Positions 7,495-16,698 of a DNA stretch of 64,000 nt are shown one piece after another. The DNA comes from Natrinema versiforme. Lineage in GTDB: Archaea > Halobacteriota > Halobacteria > Halobacteriales > Natrialbaceae. Within the stretch, counting starts at the first letter, position 1. The number at the start of each line of letters is the position of its first letter. The stretch is from NCBI RefSeq assembly GCF_005576615.1, contig NZ_CP040330.1:1302001-1366000 (forward strand). Reading direction: 5' to 3'. The notes below the pieces were generated by a model. The model worked only from the letters and a program-made list of their open reading frames with translations. It was not told the origin of the DNA and did not search any database. The translations under genes were made by a program, and so were the position numbers.

Positions 7495-8427
7495 ATGACA
7501 AAACGAGTACTCGTAACAGGCGGGGCTGGGTTTCTCGGGAGCCACTTGTGTGAACGACTACTATCTGAGGGACATGAAGTAATCTGTCTCGACAATTTCG
7601 GTAGTGGGCGGCGAAAGAACATCAAGGAATTCGAAGACCATCCCTCATTTAAAGTCAACGACCGCGACGTTCGCATCTCGGAATCTCTCCCATCTGTTGA
7701 TCGGATCTATCACCTAGCATCTCGGGCTTCTCCAGCAGATTTTACCCAATTTCCCGTCAACATCGCGTTAGCGAATACCCAAGGAACACGCCGACTCTTA
7801 GACCAGGCCCGGGCCTGCGACGCCCGGATGGTTTTCGCCAGTACGAGTGAAGTCTACGGTGACCCTAAGGTTCATCCGCAACCGGAAACCTACACGGGGA
7901 ACGTAAATATTCGAGGAGCTCGAGGCTGCTATGACGAATCCAAACGATTTGGAGAAACGCTGACCGTTGCGTATCAGCGAAAATACGATGTTGACGCCCG
8001 TACAGTACGCATTTTCAATACGTATGGACCACGAATGCGTCCCGATGACGGGCGAGTAGTTCCGACGTTCGTTACCCAAGCACTTCGCGGAGACGATCTC
8101 ACAATCTACGGTGATGGTGAACAGACTCGAAGCTTCTGCTACGTAGACGATCTCATTGAGGGGCTGATTTCACTTATGCGGGTTGATAACCCTGAACATA
8201 ATGTCTATAATATTGGGAAAGAGAACGAGCGCACCATCAAGGAACTGGCGTATGAAGTACTTGGTTTGACCGATACTGAATCGGATATCGTCTACGAACC
8301 TCTTCCTGAAGATGATCCAGGCCAGCGCAGGCCTGATATTACCCGTGCTAAGACAGAATTGGACTGGGAACCAAAAATATCGCTACGTGAGGGATTAGAA
8401 GATACAATTACATATTTTGACAACTGA
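7495..8427 (+). CDS. NAD-dependent sugar epimerase/dehydratase, UDP-glucuronate decarboxylase-like
   Basis: A 310-residue extended short-chain dehydrogenase. The Rossmann motif GGAGFLG is at residues 9-15, [10 protein letters not shown] at about 116-124, and the catalytic Tyr146-xxx-Lys150 in CYDESK. The later motifs [19 protein letters not shown] and [17 protein letters not shown] are typical of UDP-xylose synthase (UXS) enzymes, so it probably converts UDP-glucuronate to UDP-xylose or makes a related 4-keto sugar. The start is set at ATG 7495 because the family begins just before the Rossmann motif. It is the first gene of the glycan region; the downstream 1.2 kb is decayed. Confidence 0.82.
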   Translation: MTKRVLVTGGAGFLGSHLCERLLSEGHEVICLDNFGSGRRKNIKEFEDHPSFKVNDRDVRISESLPSVDRIYHLASRASPADFTQFPVNIALANTQGTRRLLDQARACDARMVFASTSEVYGDPKVHPQPETYTGNVNIRGARGCYDESKRFGETLTVAYQRKYDVDARTVRIFNTYGPRMRPDDGRVVPTFVTQALRGDDLTIYGDGEQTRSFCYVDDLIEGLISLMRVDNPEHNVYNIGKENERTIKELAYEVLGLTDTESDIVYEPLPEDDPGQRRPDITRAKTELDWEPKISLREGLEDTITYFDN

Positions 8428-8523
8428 ATCCCGGAAACGTATAGCGTCTGAAATTTTTCTCGTATGCTGAAGGGGACAGTTTGAAATCGATGAGAATGAT
8501 TCAGAACTGAATATTTCAGATGA

Positions 8524-8802
8524 GACCCATGCCCAGCTGATTTAGTTTGGGTTCGTGATTACTTCACCGAGAGGGTCCCTCATTTCACTAGCGATTATAG
8601 ACAGCAAATTCACACCTCGCATAATAATGCTGATAATAGGCAGGTGGTGAATGAATCGAAACTCGTTAGTGAACTTAGAAAGCGAGAGTTCGAAGATATA
8701 AATCACTTAACTCAAATATATAATATAAAGCAAATAATTATGGGATATAAATTATGTGATTGGGGTACATGGTACAGAATTTACAAATACCACATTCACT
8801 GA
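8524..8802 (+). pseudogene. Relic of a GT61-family glycosyltransferase
   Basis: An open stretch of about 92 codons without a plausible start follows TGA at 8521-8523. It reads VWVRDYFTERVP, then QQIHTSHNNADNRQVVNESK and LVSELRKREFEDINHL. This aligns along its length with the intact GT61 protein encoded at 24895-26055 (WLRNRVFSNSP, RRIYVSRRDATTRKVINEVE, LMNAIRKYGFE), including the RxVxNE core. The segment after the FE position has lost several residues, and the PHGSNL motif that should follow is absent. It is a C-terminal fragment only and cannot encode a working enzyme. Confidence 0.65.
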
Positions 8803-9617
8803 TTCAACTGCAACTCTCTATTTTTCTGGGGCAGGAATTTATAATTTTTATTATTTCACTTATCAACAGCTTGGTTTTGATTACGACTTCTTTATATCGT
8901 CTTAGACGATTAATGGTGGTCTTCTTGTTAATGTAGTTACTGTTATAGAAAGAGTGAATAACTTTGTGCATTGAAGCCTGATTGAGTCGAAGCAATGCGT
9001 GATGCTGCTCTCAACGCGCGGTACAGACTGCGGAATGAGATACTCGTAACAGTGTGTACAGTACTGATCTATATCGTGCCTTGGCAGCGCTGGATCCTTG
9101 AGACAACTTCTAATCATCCCAGAATGACCAAGTTTTATAGGTCACTTGAGATTAAATTTTAAGGAAAGAATGTATGATTGAATGCATTCTCTCCATTACT
9201 TAGTAGCATGAGTATATGATTGGTCAACACCATTTTGTTGTTGGATCTTTGGATATGAAAATCGAATACATTCCCAAAGTGGTACATCATCTACTCGTAG
9301 ATTGAAGAGAGAATGCTCAAGTTCGAATTCCGCTAACTCGTTCGGGTCAATATCCATGGAAGGATTTTGGATGGTGTGGTCTTTTCGCCTACGTCCTATA
9401 GATTCGGGTGGAGTCTATAGTGTTACCACCCAGAGTATGGGCCCCATTCTGAATATCGGTCACCTTGGTACCCATTCTATGCGTCGCAACTACATTACCA
9501 AATTCAAGTGTACGACGTGCGGCGAGGTTCATGATACTCCTCATGCAGGCCGAACGTGTTGTGACAGCTAGCGTCGAGTCGTCGACGATACTTTCCTGTC
9601 CGGAGTACTCTGTCAAA
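8803..9617. other. AT-rich decayed intergenic region
   Basis: About 0.8 kb without a convincing intact gene. A minus-strand stretch near 8990-9117 contains the fragment DIDQYCTHCYEYLIPQ, and a short plus-strand frame at 9479-9571 carries a CxxC pair; both may be scraps of zinc-finger genes. Base composition is distinctly lower in GC than the flanking epimerase genes. I read it as a scar of lost glycan-cluster genes, continuous with the GT61 relic. Confidence 0.5.
9479..9571 (+). CDS. Possible 30-residue zinc-finger microprotein
   Basis: ATG at 9479 opens a 30-codon frame reading MRRNYITKFKCTTCGEVHDT and ending RTCCDS. The CxxC knuckle, followed 13 residues later by CC, resembles zinc-binding haloarchaeal microproteins. 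It is short, lies in a decayed region and has no clear promoter, so it may be a fragment. Confidence 0.25.
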   Translation: MRRNYITKFKCTTCGEVHDTPHAGRTCCDS

Positions 9618-10550
9618 CTAGTCGCGGTAGTACGGAATCGTCCGCTCGAGGCCCTCCTCGAAGTCGACATCAGGTTCGTATCCGAGCAAGTCTTTAGCCT
9701 TCGAAATATCGGCGTTCGAGTGTCGGACATCGCCTGGACGTGGCGAGTCGTATTCCGGTTCGATGTCCGTCCCGAGGAGTTCGTTGAGGGTGTCCACGAG
9801 TTCGTTGATCGTCACGCGCCCGCCACAGGCCACGTTAAACGCCTCGCCGGTCACGTCGCCCTCCGCAGCGAGCACGTTCGCCTGAACCGTGTTGTCGATG
9901 TAGGTGAAGTCGCGGGACTGCTCGCCGTCCCCGTAGATGACCGGCTGCTCCCCGCGAACCAGGAGATTGATAAACTTCGGGATAACGGCGGCGTATTCCC
10001 CGTTGGGGTCCTGTCGCGGGCCGAAGATATTGAAGTATCGGAGCGCGACAGTGTCGATGTCGTAGAACTCGCTACACTGGAGAGTCAATTCTTCGGTGAA
10101 CTGTTTCGAGAGGGCGTACGGCGACTCGGGGCGCGTCGGCATCGTCTCGACCTTCGGAAGTTCGTCGCTCGAGCCGTACAGCGACGACGAGGACGCGACT
10201 ACGACAGTATCGATGTCGGCTTTGCGGGCGGCATCGAGAACGGTCGCGGTTCCGGTACAGTTGCCGTCAGTCGTGGTTACGGGATCGTCGACGCTCCGTG
10301 GAACCGACGGCACGGCAGCCTGATGGAAGACGTAGTCGACACCTTCGCTGATCGAGGCCATCAGGTCGGCGTCGCGGATATCGCCCTCGTGAAACTCGAA
10401 CGCTTCGTCTGTCGAGAGCGACTCGAGGTTTTGCTTTCTCCCGGTCTCGAAGTTGTCGACACCGCGGACGGTGTATCCACGCTCGAGCAAAGTATCCGCG
10501 AGGTTCGATCCGATAAATCCGGCAACGCCGGTCACTAAAGCAGTCGGCAT
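9618..10550 (-). CDS. UDP-N-acetylglucosamine 4-epimerase-like (WbpP type)
   Basis: A 310-residue extended short-chain dehydrogenase with the Rossmann motif GVAGFIG (8-14), ASSSSLYG (119-126) and the catalytic Tyr145-xxx-Lys149 of SPYALSK. NIFGPRQDPNGEYAAVIP and IYGDGEQSRDFTYIDN are typical of the GalE/WbpP group. It lies 50 bases downstream of a nucleotide-sugar dehydrogenase on the same strand. A WbpP-WbpO-like pair would turn UDP-GlcNAc into UDP-GalNAc and then UDP-GalNAcA. Substrate choice between glucose and GlcNAc forms cannot be settled from sequence. The start is ATG 10550, immediately before ALVTG. Confidence 0.82.
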   Translation of the reverse strand: MPTALVTGVAGFIGSNLADTLLERGYTVRGVDNFETGRKQNLESLSTDEAFEFHEGDIRDADLMASISEGVDYVFHQAAVPSVPRSVDDPVTTTDGNCTGTATVLDAARKADIDTVVVASSSSLYGSSDELPKVETMPTRPESPYALSKQFTEELTLQCSEFYDIDTVALRYFNIFGPRQDPNGEYAAVIPKFINLLVRGEQPVIYGDGEQSRDFTYIDNTVQANVLAAEGDVTGEAFNVACGGRVTINELVDTLNELLGTDIEPEYDSPRPGDVRHSNADISKAKDLLGYEPDVDFEEGLERTIPYYRD

Positions 10551-10600
10551 ACTCTCCTGTTCTCGAGGGGGTACGGTTGAGTGTTCCGGCTCCGAGATGA

Positions 10601-11872
10601 TTACAGCCGGACCACGTTCGAACTATCGAGCCCGTTCGTCGCGTTCCGCGTATCGAACACGAGCGGTGCGCCGTCGACGATCGCCTCGATATCCAGTACC
10701 GAGTGGTCCGTGACGATGACCGCACAGTCGACTGTCTCGAGCAGTTCAGTCGTCAACGGAACCGACTCGTATTCGATTCCCCCGACGTCGAGGGTCGGGA
10801 CGTGGGGATCGTGATACTCGACAACCGCGTTCCACTCCTCGAGTTGCGCGATGATGTCGATGCTTGGCGACTCCCGCGTATCCGAGACGTCCGGTTTGTA
10901 CGCACCGCCGATGACGAGTACCGTCGCGTTCGACATTGCGACCCCGCGATCGTTGAGTCGTTCCACGACCCGCTGGACGACGTGCGCCGGCATCTCCCGG
11001 TTGACCGTATCCGCCAGATCGATGAACCGCGTGTCGACGCCCTGCTGGTTCGCCTTCCAGGAGAGATAGAACGGATCGATTGGAATGCAGTGGCCGCCGA
11101 GTCCCGGTCCCGGATAAAACGGCATGAATCCGAACGGCTTCGTCTCTGCGGCCTCGATCGCATTCCAGATATCCACGTCGAGTTCGTGCGCGATCTGTGC
11201 GAGCTCGTTAATGAGGCCAATGTTGACCGCGCGGAACGTGTTCTCGAGGAGTTTCACGAGTTCGGCTTCCGTCGCTGATTCGACGCGCACTACCTCGTCG
11301 AAAACCGGCTCATAGAGCGCTTCGGCTCGATCACCGCAGGTTGGCGTAACACCACCGAGCACTTTCGGGATGTCCGTCGGCCCGTACTCTTCGTTTCCGG
11401 GATCGATCCGTTCAGGTGAGAAAGCAAGATAAATATCTTCTCCGATGGTTGCGCCGTTTTCGGCGAATACGTCACCGATCGCCTCCTTCGTTGCCCCGGG
11501 ATAGACTGTACTCTCTAGGATAACCGTACATCCGTTCGGAACGATGGGTGCGAGTCGTTCGGCTGCGTCGATGACGAAGGACAAATCCGGCGTGTCCGTC
11601 TTTCGAAGCGGTGTCGGGACACAGATCGAGATTCCATCGACGTCGAAGAGCGAATCGTAGTCAGTCGTGGGGACGAGACCGTTCTTGACGGCATCGGCTA
11701 CTCTCGCGTCCGACACGTCGTTCACCGTCGATTCACCGCTGCGGAGTCGTTCGATCGTGTCCGCATCGACGTCAACACCGACTACATCGTAACCCGCGTC
11801 GTGCATCGCCAGCGCCAGAGGGAGTCCGACGTATCCCAAGCCGACGACACCGACCCGCGTTTGCTCAGCCAT
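10601..11872 (-). CDS. Nucleotide-sugar dehydrogenase, UDP-HexNAc dehydrogenase type (WbpO/TviB-like)
   Basis: A 423-residue member of the UDP-glucose/GDP-mannose dehydrogenase family. It has GLGYVG at 11-16, the central dimerisation segment (ELVKLLENTFRAVNIGLINE), the catalytic Cys262 in GLGGHCIPIDP, and a C-terminal Rossmann-like domain (GGAYKPDVSDTRES). GGHCIPIDPFYL and VPTPLRK are closer to UDP-N-acetylhexosamine dehydrogenases than to UDP-glucose dehydrogenase. The enzyme oxidises C6 twice with NAD to give a uronic acid. MAEQTRVGVVG at 11872 is taken as the start; ATG 11881 and GTG 11890 are in frame just upstream. It is probably cotranscribed with the WbpP-like gene. Confidence 0.87.
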   Translation of the reverse strand: MAEQTRVGVVGLGYVGLPLALAMHDAGYDVVGVDVDADTIERLRSGESTVNDVSDARVADAVKNGLVPTTDYDSLFDVDGISICVPTPLRKTDTPDLSFVIDAAERLAPIVPNGCTVILESTVYPGATKEAIGDVFAENGATIGEDIYLAFSPERIDPGNEEYGPTDIPKVLGGVTPTCGDRAEALYEPVFDEVVRVESATEAELVKLLENTFRAVNIGLINELAQIAHELDVDIWNAIEAAETKPFGFMPFYPGPGLGGHCIPIDPFYLSWKANQQGVDTRFIDLADTVNREMPAHVVQRVVERLNDRGVAMSNATVLVIGGAYKPDVSDTRESPSIDIIAQLEEWNAVVEYHDPHVPTLDVGGIEYESVPLTTELLETVDCAVIVTDHSVLDIEAIVDGAPLVFDTRNATNGLDSSNVVRL

Positions 11873-12126
11873 ATACGCCATCGGATACACCTCAGGGATT
11901 TCACTCCATCGTTTACGGAGTTTCGTATAAGGGTATCAGCACTTCCAATATCTGCTTTCCAACTAGTCAAACCGAAATCACACGGCACGACACCCTCGTT
12001 CGCCTCAAAATTCTGAAAATCGACCTTTCCCAGCAGTCAACTACGAGATCACGACATCGCCTCACACCAATTGCGGAAAACGAGTCTTAAGTTCTCGAGG
12101 TGTCTTGCCACGAGTGTGATCTCTCG

Positions 12127-13245
12127 ATGACTGACTCTCGGCCTCGCGTCTTCCATCTCATCACGCGCTTGCTCAAGGGCGGTGCAGAGGCCAAGACGAT
12201 GGCGACAGTGCTCGGCCTCGAGGACTACGAGTTCACCGTCGGTTACGGTGCTGCTGTCGATCAGGATCAGGTCAACCGACTCGAAAGTGCCGGTGTCGAA
12301 ACGAGGCAGTTTCCGCTAATTCGCCACTACAATCCAGTGACGACGCTGCCTGCCGTCGCTTCGCTCGCGGTGTACCTGCGACGGAACGACTTCGATATCG
12401 TCCACACGCACAGCACTGAGGCCGGCATTATCGGACGCTTCGCGGCTGCTTTGGCTGGCGTTCCACATGTCGTTCACACCGTGCACGGAGTGCCGTTCGC
12501 CGACGATCGGAGCGCTGCGCTCAACCAGTTCGTCCTCGCCTGCGAGCGCGCGGCTGCAAAGTCCACCGATCGCATCGTCACCAACGCCGACGTGATCGCC
12601 GACGAGTATCTCGAGCGCGGGATCGGTACTGCAGACCAGTACACTACGATCTACAGCAGCGTTGACCTCGAGGCGTTTCGAGATGCCGAGCCTGCAATGG
12701 ACCTTCCCGGGACTCGCCCGCGGATCGTCATGATCGGACGCCTCGCCGAGGGGAAAGGATTCGATCTCATGCTCGAGGCTGTGGCGTCGCTCGAGACCGA
12801 TGTCTCCGTCTACTTCGTGGGGCAGGGGCCGTTGTTCAACGATCTCGAGGAGGAAATCGCCGATCGAGGACTCTCCGATCGCGTGTCTCTGCTGGGCTAC
12901 CGCGACGACGTTCCGAACGTGCTAGCTGCGAGTGACGTGCTCGTCCTGCCGTCGTATCGAGAAGGGACACCGCGCGTGATTACGGAAGCGATGGCCAGTG
13001 GGTTACCGGTGGTTGCAACCGATATTGCAGGAATTCCGGAACAGGTCGCCGAGGGTGAGTCCGGTTATCTGATTCCGACAGGGGATGCCGATGCTCTCGC
13101 TGATCGGCTGACCACGCTGTTAGCTGATCATGAGGAGATGGAACGGATGGGTGCTCGGGGACTCGAGCGGGCTGAGGCGTTTTCTGTTGATGCTATGCTC
13201 GAAGCGATCGACCACCTGTACGATGAGCTTATTACAGAATCATGA
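12127..13245 (+). CDS. GT4-family glycosyltransferase
   Basis: A 372-residue GT-B enzyme. The N-terminal acceptor domain begins FHLITRLLKGGAEAKT (the GG loop) and includes HTHSTEAGIIGR and HTVHGVPF. The C-terminal nucleotide-sugar domain has IGRLAEGKG and the E-x7-E signature in YREGTPRVITEAMASGLPVV. This is a retaining GT4 enzyme acting at the cytoplasmic face on a lipid-linked glycan. A CTTAAG element lies about 36-41 bases before the ATG. The gene is divergent from the UDP-GalNAcA genes and is followed after 110 bases by an alkaline-phosphatase-superfamily gene and a NodB deacetylase, probably one transcription unit. Confidence 0.88.
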   Translation: MTDSRPRVFHLITRLLKGGAEAKTMATVLGLEDYEFTVGYGAAVDQDQVNRLESAGVETRQFPLIRHYNPVTTLPAVASLAVYLRRNDFDIVHTHSTEAGIIGRFAAALAGVPHVVHTVHGVPFADDRSAALNQFVLACERAAAKSTDRIVTNADVIADEYLERGIGTADQYTTIYSSVDLEAFRDAEPAMDLPGTRPRIVMIGRLAEGKGFDLMLEAVASLETDVSVYFVGQGPLFNDLEEEIADRGLSDRVSLLGYRDDVPNVLAASDVLVLPSYREGTPRVITEAMASGLPVVATDIAGIPEQVAEGESGYLIPTGDADALADRLTTLLADHEEMERMGARGLERAEAFSVDAMLEAIDHLYDELITES

Positions 13246-13355
13246 GACAGTACAGGGTATCTGGAATAAAAATACCGTTCACGCCGGGAACGTGCGGAAA
13301 GACTATGATGAGAAAGACACAGAGAATATAACCATTGAGAGATGATCCCCAGCAA

Positions 13356-14909
13356 ATGACGACGGTTGTCCTCGGATTAGACGGGGGATGCTTCGAGCTG
13401 ATCCAACCGTGGATCGACGATGGTTCTCTTCCTACGTTTGCTACATTGACGCGAGACGGCGTTGCTGAAGATATGCAGAGTTGTCTCCCTCCAGTCACCT
13501 GCCCGAACTGGCAGTGTTACGCTACCGGCACCAATCCAGGAAAGTTGGGTGTGTTTTGGTGGGAATCTATCGATAGAGACGATTGCAAGATCGAGAACAG
13601 GAGCGCTGCCGAAGACTTCGACGGGACCCATTACTGGCAACTTCTCGATGAGACCGCTGCAGTCATCAATCTGCCAACGTCGTATCCACCATCCGAGACG
13701 GATGGCATACATATTGCGGGCGGGCCTGGAGCAGACCAAACCGGCTATACGTATCCTGAATCGCTGGAATCGAAACTCAAGGTGCAGTACGACTACTCTG
13801 TCCATCCAGAAAAAATGGCTCTTCTATCCGGCGACGATCCGGATAACGCCTGCGTTGAGGAGATCTACGATTTGATTGACTCACGATTCGACGTGCTTGA
13901 GGACGAACTCGAGAGCGGAGAATACGAGATTATTCACATGACTGTGTTCTACCTAAACGTTCTCCAGCACTTCTACTGGGACATGGATGTCGTAAAACGA
14001 GCGTGGGAGAAGATCGACGAACGAGTCGGCCACATTCTGTCGAGCGATGAGCTAGACAACTTCTTCGTGATGTCCGATCACGGCTCCAACGAAATCAAAA
14101 CGACGTTTCGAATTAACACGTGGCTCGAACAGAACGGCTATCTTTACACCGAGTCGAGCATAAGCGACTATCTCCATCGGATCGGAATTACGCAGGAACA
14201 TGTCCGCCCAGTATTAGCAATGTTAGGAGTGGAGTGGTGGGCCCGCCGGTTGCTCCCGAAACGGATCCAGATGGCGCTTCCTGATTCGGAAGGATCAGTC
14301 GATAAGAGCGGCAAAGAAGAGGTTATCGACTGGGACCGTTCAAAGGCGGTTGCGAGTGGACAGGGTCCAGTGTACGTCTTATCTGATGATCTCGATGAGA
14401 GGGAGCGAATCATGGACGAACTGATTTCAGATCTCGACGGTCTCACTGACAGAGCAGGGAGCCCGGTATTCGACCGAGTTCTACCGGGTGAGGACGTTTA
14501 CGATGGATCACATGTAGAAAAGGGGCCTGACATAATTCTCGATCAAGCTCCCGGCGTCCATATCGAGGGGAAAATCGGGAGCGATTCCGTATTCGGCTCG
14601 CCGAGCAAGTGGCACGGCGAAAATAAGGACACAGGGATGTTCATCGGATACGGTCCCGATATCGACGAAGAGACCGAAATCCGAGATATGCACATTCTCG
14701 ATATCGCGCCGACACTCCTCCACCTTCATCGAACTGACGTTCCTGAATACATGGACGGGCAGGTCCGACTCGAACTATTCTCCTCCGAGTCGGAACCGAG
14801 GAACCGAGCGGTATCACGGAATGACTCAGAGGTTGCCGACGATTCGACGAGGGAATCCGTCGACCGTGATGTGACCAGCCGACTCGAAGATCTGGGCTAC
14901 ATGGAATGA
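13356..14909 (+). CDS. Alkaline-phosphatase-superfamily phosphodiesterase (type I phosphodiesterase/nucleotide pyrophosphatase type)
   Basis: A 517-residue soluble protein with no signal peptide. Metal and catalytic positions are all visible: Asp9 in LGLDGG, the nucleophile Thr48 in PPVTCPNW, the DH pair in FVMSDHGSNEI, and the late His in WHGENKDTGM followed by IGYGPDI. This matches AlkP-superfamily phosphodiesterases, which hydrolyse or transfer phospho-groups. It overlaps the deacetylase gene downstream by four bases (ATGA), so the two are translationally coupled, and it follows a GT4 gene. Haloarchaeal glycan clusters often carry such genes; the substrate is unknown. ATG 13356 is chosen because the family starts right before the metal Asp. 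Confidence 0.85.
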   Translation: MTTVVLGLDGGCFELIQPWIDDGSLPTFATLTRDGVAEDMQSCLPPVTCPNWQCYATGTNPGKLGVFWWESIDRDDCKIENRSAAEDFDGTHYWQLLDETAAVINLPTSYPPSETDGIHIAGGPGADQTGYTYPESLESKLKVQYDYSVHPEKMALLSGDDPDNACVEEIYDLIDSRFDVLEDELESGEYEIIHMTVFYLNVLQHFYWDMDVVKRAWEKIDERVGHILSSDELDNFFVMSDHGSNEIKTTFRINTWLEQNGYLYTESSISDYLHRIGITQEHVRPVLAMLGVEWWARRLLPKRIQMALPDSEGSVDKSGKEEVIDWDRSKAVASGQGPVYVLSDDLDERERIMDELISDLDGLTDRAGSPVFDRVLPGEDVYDGSHVEKGPDIILDQAPGVHIEGKIGSDSVFGSPSKWHGENKDTGMFIGYGPDIDEETEIRDMHILDIAPTLLHLHRTDVPEYMDGQVRLELFSSESEPRNRAVSRNDSEVADDSTRESVDRDVTSRLEDLGYME

Positions 14910-15868
14910 CCGACACGACCGGCGTATTTACCCTCTCGCTCGACACCGAACTCGCCTGGGGAACGTTCGACGTCGGACGGCTCGAAGCACATAAGACAGC
15001 GTACCGGGCGACGCCGGACATCATCGAACGGCTCTGTGAGCTGTTCGACGAGTACCAGATTCCGGCGACGTGGGCGCTCGTCTCGCACCTCCTCGTGGAC
15101 TGTCGGCACGGACGGGGACACGCAGACCGGACCCTGCCGGATTTCCCGTGGATCGACGACTGGTTCGCCGAAATGCCGTGTTCGAGCGGACTCGACGAGG
15201 GGTTGTGGTACGCTCCGTGGATCGTCGATCGGCTACAGGCCTGCCAAACGGACCAAGAAATCGGCCTCCACGGAGCGACACATATGCCTCTCGGAGCGAA
15301 CGGGTGTTCGAGACGAAACGCCGAGGAAGAACTCGAGATCGCCATCAAAACACTCCGAGAACATGGCGAGGAGCCAGAAACGTTCGTCTACCCGCGAAAC
15401 GATATCGGCCACGTCGACGTACTCCGTGATAACGGGATCCGAACCTATCGAGAAGTAGACGCACGCTGGTACGAGCGATCGTTAGTTCCTGATACGGCGA
15501 AACCGCCACTCAGGTTCCTCGACGAGGCGACGCAACGAACACCACCAATCGTAGAGCCAACGCTGAACGACGGTCTCGTAGAACTACCCGGATCACAGAT
15601 ATTCCGCCCGAGCCACGGCGGCTGGCAATACGCGCCTACCGGAAGCAGCGTCGCTCGAGCGAAAAAGGGGCTACAGCGCGCCGCTCAGACGGGTGGCGTG
15701 TTCCATCTGTGGTTTCACCCTTTCAATCTCGGACACGCCTCGTCAAAGGACATGGAACGGTTCGAACGTGTGTTAGCCATGGCTAGCGAACTTGCAGAGA
15801 ACGGTGAAATCGAGCGCCTCCCAATGCGGGAAGTGGGAATCCGAACTCGGCAGGGACGATGGGGATGA
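14906..15868 (+). CDS. Polysaccharide deacetylase (NodB-like, carbohydrate esterase 4)
   Basis: A 320-residue protein whose first NodB motif is LSLDTELAWG with Asp13. The metal-binding HGATH follows in EIGLHGATHMPLG, and VYPRNDIGHV carries the typical Arg/Asn region. FHLWFHPFNLG near the C-terminus supplies the last conserved His. It would remove N-acetyl groups from HexNAc in a glycan or glycolipid, plausibly the product of the UDP-GalNAc route. No signal peptide, so it acts in the cytoplasm. It overlaps the AlkP-superfamily gene by four bases. Confidence 0.85.
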   Translation: MTDTTGVFTLSLDTELAWGTFDVGRLEAHKTAYRATPDIIERLCELFDEYQIPATWALVSHLLVDCRHGRGHADRTLPDFPWIDDWFAEMPCSSGLDEGLWYAPWIVDRLQACQTDQEIGLHGATHMPLGANGCSRRNAEEELEIAIKTLREHGEEPETFVYPRNDIGHVDVLRDNGIRTYREVDARWYERSLVPDTAKPPLRFLDEATQRTPPIVEPTLNDGLVELPGSQIFRPSHGGWQYAPTGSSVARAKKGLQRAAQTGGVFHLWFHPFNLGHASSKDMERFERVLAMASELAENGEIERLPMREVGIRTRQGRWG

Positions 15869-15916
15869 ACTCATTTTCAACTGCCGAGTGATACAGTATC
15901 AAAATAAGCGGCCATA

Positions 15917-16582
15917 TTATAAACCACATCTAATATACATCGTTTGAAATCGGAAGAAGAGCGTGGATGCAATCCATTTTATACTCCAGTCGCTAACATT
16001 CCGAGTAAATAATTTACGTGATTCGATCGACTCGTGCTCGATATGAAAGCCTTGGTTTAGCAACATATCACGAATCTCCGACGGAGAAAAATGGTGGGGA
16101 TGAGGGCGATCTATATACTGTATTCTATTTCTGATGTATTCCGGTAGTGAATACGTATTTATTTTGAATAGAAACGTCCCTCCAGGCTTTAACACTCTAG
16201 CAATTTCCGCTAAAACCGTGGAGGGCTGAACAGTATGGTCAAGCACATTTATATTTGCAGCGACATCAAAGAAATCGTCATCGAAGGGAAGAGACTCACC
16301 AGCACCTTGAATGACCGGTTCTCCAGAGAGGCGGGGATTTGAAACTTTGCCTAAGATCGGATCGAGGCCGATTATTGTACCCGCATCCGGCACGTGTTCT
16401 TCTATAGAATAAACGAGACCTCCAGTACCACATCCGACTTCTAATACAGATTTCTGTCCGAACAGATTATCCGGAGAGAGATCAAATCTATCAGCCAGCC
16501 AATCTAGTTGTCCGTATGATATTTCTTGGTGATAATCCGTCTCCACTTCTTGTGCTTCGTTCCACCGACTGATCGAGTCCAT
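15917..16582 (-). CDS. Class I SAM-dependent methyltransferase
   Basis: A 221-residue protein with the SAM-binding motif VLEVGCGTGGL (about 46-56), an acidic end of the second strand (TIIGLDPI), and the motif-III-like INVLDHTVQPSTVLAEIARV followed by LKPGGTFLFKIN. This is the UbiE/COQ5-like (Methyltransf_11) fold, and in this setting it probably methylates a sugar. Codon use shifts to AT-rich here. A TATA-like TCATATAGG at 16607-16615 lies about 28 bases before the start, consistent with a leaderless message. Confidence 0.87.
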   Translation of the reverse strand: MDSISRWNEAQEVETDYHQEISYGQLDWLADRFDLSPDNLFGQKSVLEVGCGTGGLVYSIEEHVPDAGTIIGLDPILGKVSNPRLSGEPVIQGAGESLPFDDDFFDVAANINVLDHTVQPSTVLAEIARVLKPGGTFLFKINTYSLPEYIRNRIQYIDRPHPHHFSPSEIRDMLLNQGFHIEHESIESRKLFTRNVSDWSIKWIASTLFFRFQTMYIRCGL

Positions 16583-16698
16583 TGGTCCGATTCACGGCTA
16601 TCGCTCATATAGGTATTATCGTTCGCCTTTATCAAATTTATCTAGATTGTTGATAGATTAGATTGAATTTACTCAGTAGCACGTTTCAATACACAATA

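Noticed and set aside
9302-9571. 89-codon plus-strand frame as one gene
   Set aside because: The first 60 codons look random; only the last 30 with the CxxC pair deserve mention, and these are listed separately at low confidence.
10703-11278. 191-codon plus-strand frame opposite the nucleotide-sugar dehydrogenase
   Set aside because: The dehydrogenase on the minus strand has all its motifs; the opposite frame is low-complexity and has no promoter.
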